Source: Flavobacterium psychraerolatum (GTDB lineage: Bacteria; Bacteroidota; Bacteroidia; Flavobacteriales; Flavobacteriaceae). Taken from it: a DNA stretch of 64,000 nucleotides. The DNA lies in the NCBI RefSeq assembly GCF_025960985.1, contig NZ_JAOQMX010000010.1, positions 29,696 through 93,695 of the forward strand. Direction: 5' to 3'. Below the pieces are notes generated by a model, which was given only the letters and a program-made list of their open reading frames with translations, was not told where the DNA came from and ran no database searches. Both the position numbers and the translations under genes were made by a program. Of this stretch, positions 62,057 through 64,000 are shown one piece after another. Every line of letters begins with the position of its first letter. Position 1 is the first letter of the stretch.

Positions 62057-63751
62057 ATGTCAGACGATAAGAAAGTAATTTTCTCGATGTCAAAATTGAG
62101 TAAGACCTACACTGGAGCAGACAAACCTGTTCTTAAAAATATTTATTTAAGTTTCTTCTATGGTGCCAAAATTGGTATTCTTGGTTTAAACGGTTCTGGT
62201 AAATCTTCTTTATTGAAGATTATTGCTGGAGTGGATAAAAATTACCAAGGTGATATTGTTTTTGCACCAGGATACACGGTTGGGTATTTGGAACAAGAAC
62301 CAGAATTGGATGATAGCAAAACGGTTATCGAAATTGTTCGTGAAGGGGTAGCCGAGACGATGGAAGTTTTGGAAGAATATAATAAAATAAATGACTTGTT
62401 TGGTCTTGAGGAAAACTATTCTGATGCAGACAAAATGGACAAGTTGATGGACCGTCAAGCGGCACTGCAAGATAAAATAGATGCACTTGGAGCTTGGGAA
62501 ATCGATACCAAACTTGAAATTGCAATGGACGCCTTGCGTACACCAGATGGTGATACGCCAATCAAAAACCTTTCGGGTGGTGAGCGTCGTCGTGTCGCTT
62601 TATGTCGTTTGTTGTTGAAACAACCAGATGTATTGTTATTGGATGAGCCTACCAATCACTTGGATGCAGAGTCTGTATTATGGTTGGAGCAACATTTAGC
62701 ACAATATGAAGGAACAGTAATCGCTGTAACGCACGATAGATACTTCTTGGATAATGTTGCAGGTTGGATTTTGGAATTGGATAGAGGAGAAGGTATTCCA
62801 TGGAAAGGGAATTATTCTTCTTGGTTGGATCAAAAATCAAGCCGTATGGCATTGGAAGAAAAAGTAGCTTCGAAACGTCGTAAAAACTTGGAGCGTGAGT
62901 TGGACTGGGTTCGTCAAGGTGCGAAAGGACGTCAAACGAAACAAAAAGCCCGTTTGCAGAACTACGATAAATTATTGAACGAAGATCAAAAAGAGCTTGA
63001 CGAAAAATTAGAGATTTACATTCCGAACGGCCCACGTTTAGGGACGAATGTAATTGAAGCTAAGAATGTTGCGAAGGCTTTTGGAGATAAATTATTATAT
63101 GACAACTTGAACTTCACTCTGCCACAAGCTGGAATTGTTGGAATTATCGGACCAAATGGTGCTGGTAAATCTACTATTTTTAGAATGATTATGGGAGAGC
63201 AAGAAACTGATAGCGGTGAATTCTCAGTTGGAGATACGGTGAAGATTGCTTATGTCGATCAAGCACATTCTGATATTGATCCAAATAAAACAATTTGGGA
63301 AAATTTTTGTGATGGTCAAGAATTGATTATGATGGGCGGACGCCAAGTGAATTCACGTGCTTACTTAAGCCGTTTTAACTTTGGTGGAAGTGATCAAAAT
63401 AAAAAAGTAGCAACGCTCTCAGGAGGGGAACGTAACCGTTTGCATCTTGCGATGACTTTGAAAGAAGAAGGAAACGTACTATTACTGGATGAGCCTACGA
63501 ATGACTTGGACGTAAATACGCTTAGAGCACTTGAAGAAGGTCTGGAGCAGTTTGCTGGTTGTGCAGTAGTAATCTCCCACGACAGATGGTTTTTGGATAG
63601 AGTTTGTACTCATATCCTAGCTTTTGAAGGAGAATCTGAAGTGTATTATTTTGAAGGTGGTTTCTCTGAATATGAAGAAAATAAGAAAAAACGTTTAGGT
63701 GGTGATTTAACTCCAAAACGATTGAAATATAAAAAACTGATCAGAGGATAA
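62057..63751 (+). CDS. ettA: energy-dependent translational throttle protein EttA (ABC-F)
   Basis: A ribosome-associated ABC-F ATPase that binds the E site and gates the first elongation steps according to ATP/ADP level. The 564-residue product has two complete ATPase domains. The first has Walker A ILGLNGSGKSSLL near 39, signature LSGGERRRVAL near 173 and Walker B VLLLDEPTNHLDAESV. The second has IIGPNGAGKSTIF near 362, LSGGERNRLHL near 455 and VLLLDEPTNDLDVNTL. The ATPase halves are joined by the P-site tRNA interaction motif (about 245-320, rich in Arg/Lys: KVASKRRKNLERELDWVRQGAKGRQTKQKARLQNYDKLL). No membrane segments. Confidence 0.95.
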   Translation: MSDDKKVIFSMSKLSKTYTGADKPVLKNIYLSFFYGAKIGILGLNGSGKSSLLKIIAGVDKNYQGDIVFAPGYTVGYLEQEPELDDSKTVIEIVREGVAETMEVLEEYNKINDLFGLEENYSDADKMDKLMDRQAALQDKIDALGAWEIDTKLEIAMDALRTPDGDTPIKNLSGGERRRVALCRLLLKQPDVLLLDEPTNHLDAESVLWLEQHLAQYEGTVIAVTHDRYFLDNVAGWILELDRGEGIPWKGNYSSWLDQKSSRMALEEKVASKRRKNLERELDWVRQGAKGRQTKQKARLQNYDKLLNEDQKELDEKLEIYIPNGPRLGTNVIEAKNVAKAFGDKLLYDNLNFTLPQAGIVGIIGPNGAGKSTIFRMIMGEQETDSGEFSVGDTVKIAYVDQAHSDIDPNKTIWENFCDGQELIMMGGRQVNSRAYLSRFNFGGSDQNKKVATLSGGERNRLHLAMTLKEEGNVLLLDEPTNDLDVNTLRALEEGLEQFAGCAVVISHDRWFLDRVCTHILAFEGESEVYYFEGGFSEYEENKKKRLGGDLTPKRLKYKKLIRG

Positions 63752-63773
63752 GAATTCTGATTATTTTGAATTT

Positions 63774-63808
63774 AAAAAGGATATCTCATAAGAGATATCC
63801 TTTTTTTT
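63774..63808 (+). terminator. intrinsic terminator after ettA
   Basis: AAAAAGGATATCTC, ATAA, GAGATATCCTTTTT plus three more T. Confidence 0.9.
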
Positions 63809-63877
63809 ATTTTTAAAAACAAGAAAGTTTTTTTTGAGAAAAACACTTTTCTACTAGAGGCAAGATGTAAGTAATGG

Positions 63878-64000
63878 TCAAAATTTAATGTCGTATTTTG
63901 TTCCGAAATTAGTCAGGACAAAATTTAATTTTTCTTTGAGGTTTTCGAATGATTTATAAGCATCAAAATCTAACCATTGATATTTTATTCTCCGCCATAG
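63878..64000 (-). mobile_element. C-terminal end of an IS630-like transposase, cut by the window edge
   Basis: The minus strand is open from the right edge to a TGA at 63880-63878, giving 40 residues that start LWRRIKYQWLDFDAYKSFEN and end LTNFGTKYDIKF. This is the kind of C-terminus found in IS630-family DDE transposases after the final catalytic glutamate region (xxLWxxIKYxWLxxxxYxSxENL). The rest of the element, its inverted repeats and its TA target duplication lie outside, so whether it is intact cannot be judged. Confidence 0.6.

Overview
The window looks like a chromosomal segment of a Flavobacterium-type bacterium (Bacteroidota, Flavobacteriia). Several things point there. The DNA is AT-rich. 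Many genes are preceded by the Bacteroidota promoter (TTG, about 19 bases, TAnnTTTG) and lack a Shine-Dalgarno sequence. The menaquinone genes, tyrosine-catabolic fumarylacetoacetase, DUF6495, DUF5020, EttA and Bacteroidota-style outer-membrane proteins also fit. It reads as core genome: about 55 protein genes in short operons, closed by clear hairpin terminators. There is one broken gene, and an IS630-like transposase end runs off the right edge. I see no tRNA, rRNA, CRISPR array, prophage or defence island.

Layout. 1-5.7 kb: DUF1599 (partial), folP and a lipoprotein face rlmH, DUF1801, a tandem ABC ATPase and a fosmidomycin-resistance-type MFS pump. 5.7-12.3 kb: AraC regulator, nadC, BrkB-family membrane protein, DUF2147, priA and a LytTR response regulator. 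12.4-17.5 kb: rpsF-rpsR-rplI, DUF6495, ligA and cvfB. 18-25.2 kb: a kinase-like membrane protein and menB-menA-hydrolase-TPR-menC, followed by a frameshifted pseudogene. 25.3-30.1 kb: a UvrD/PcrA helicase, TfoX-N protein, Sua5/YrdC protein and a Bcr/CflA pump. 30.4-36.6 kb: a J-domain/KTSC protein, small proteins, a CHASE/PAS histidine kinase with its receiver protein, a YchJ-like protein and a GYF_2 protein. 36.9-43.5 kb: a VWA/AAA pair, lpxD, prfB with its programmed frameshift, ltaE and ybaB. 43.6-50.4 kb: an oligopeptidase, a cysteine-synthase-like enzyme and a nucleobase uptake operon (uraA, Tsx-like DUF5020, AzgA-like). 50.9-58.9 kb: sdaA, fahA, glyA, miaE, fumC, a small membrane protein and an OmpA lipoprotein. 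59-64 kb: a glycosyltransferase, an HSDR_N-like protein, holA, a small membrane protein, ettA and the transposase fragment.

How the genes work together. The window is rich in translation functions: S6, S18, L9, RF2, EttA, RlmH, MiaE and Sua5. It also holds DNA replication and repair (PriA, LigA, UvrD, HolA), quinone synthesis and one-carbon/serine metabolism (GlyA, SdaA, LtaE). The most interesting non-coding signals are as follows. First, a dispersed intergenic element (five copies) folds into nested hairpins, and two copies show compensatory base changes. Second, the rpsR-rplI spacer carries a 10-base segment perfectly complementary to the ten bases just before the rplI start, overlapping a 20-base palindrome, so two exclusive folds are possible. 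Third, prfB retains a strong Shine-Dalgarno-like frameshift signal in a lineage that otherwise hardly uses such signals. Fourth, a 27-base palindrome lies upstream of the nucleobase transport operon.
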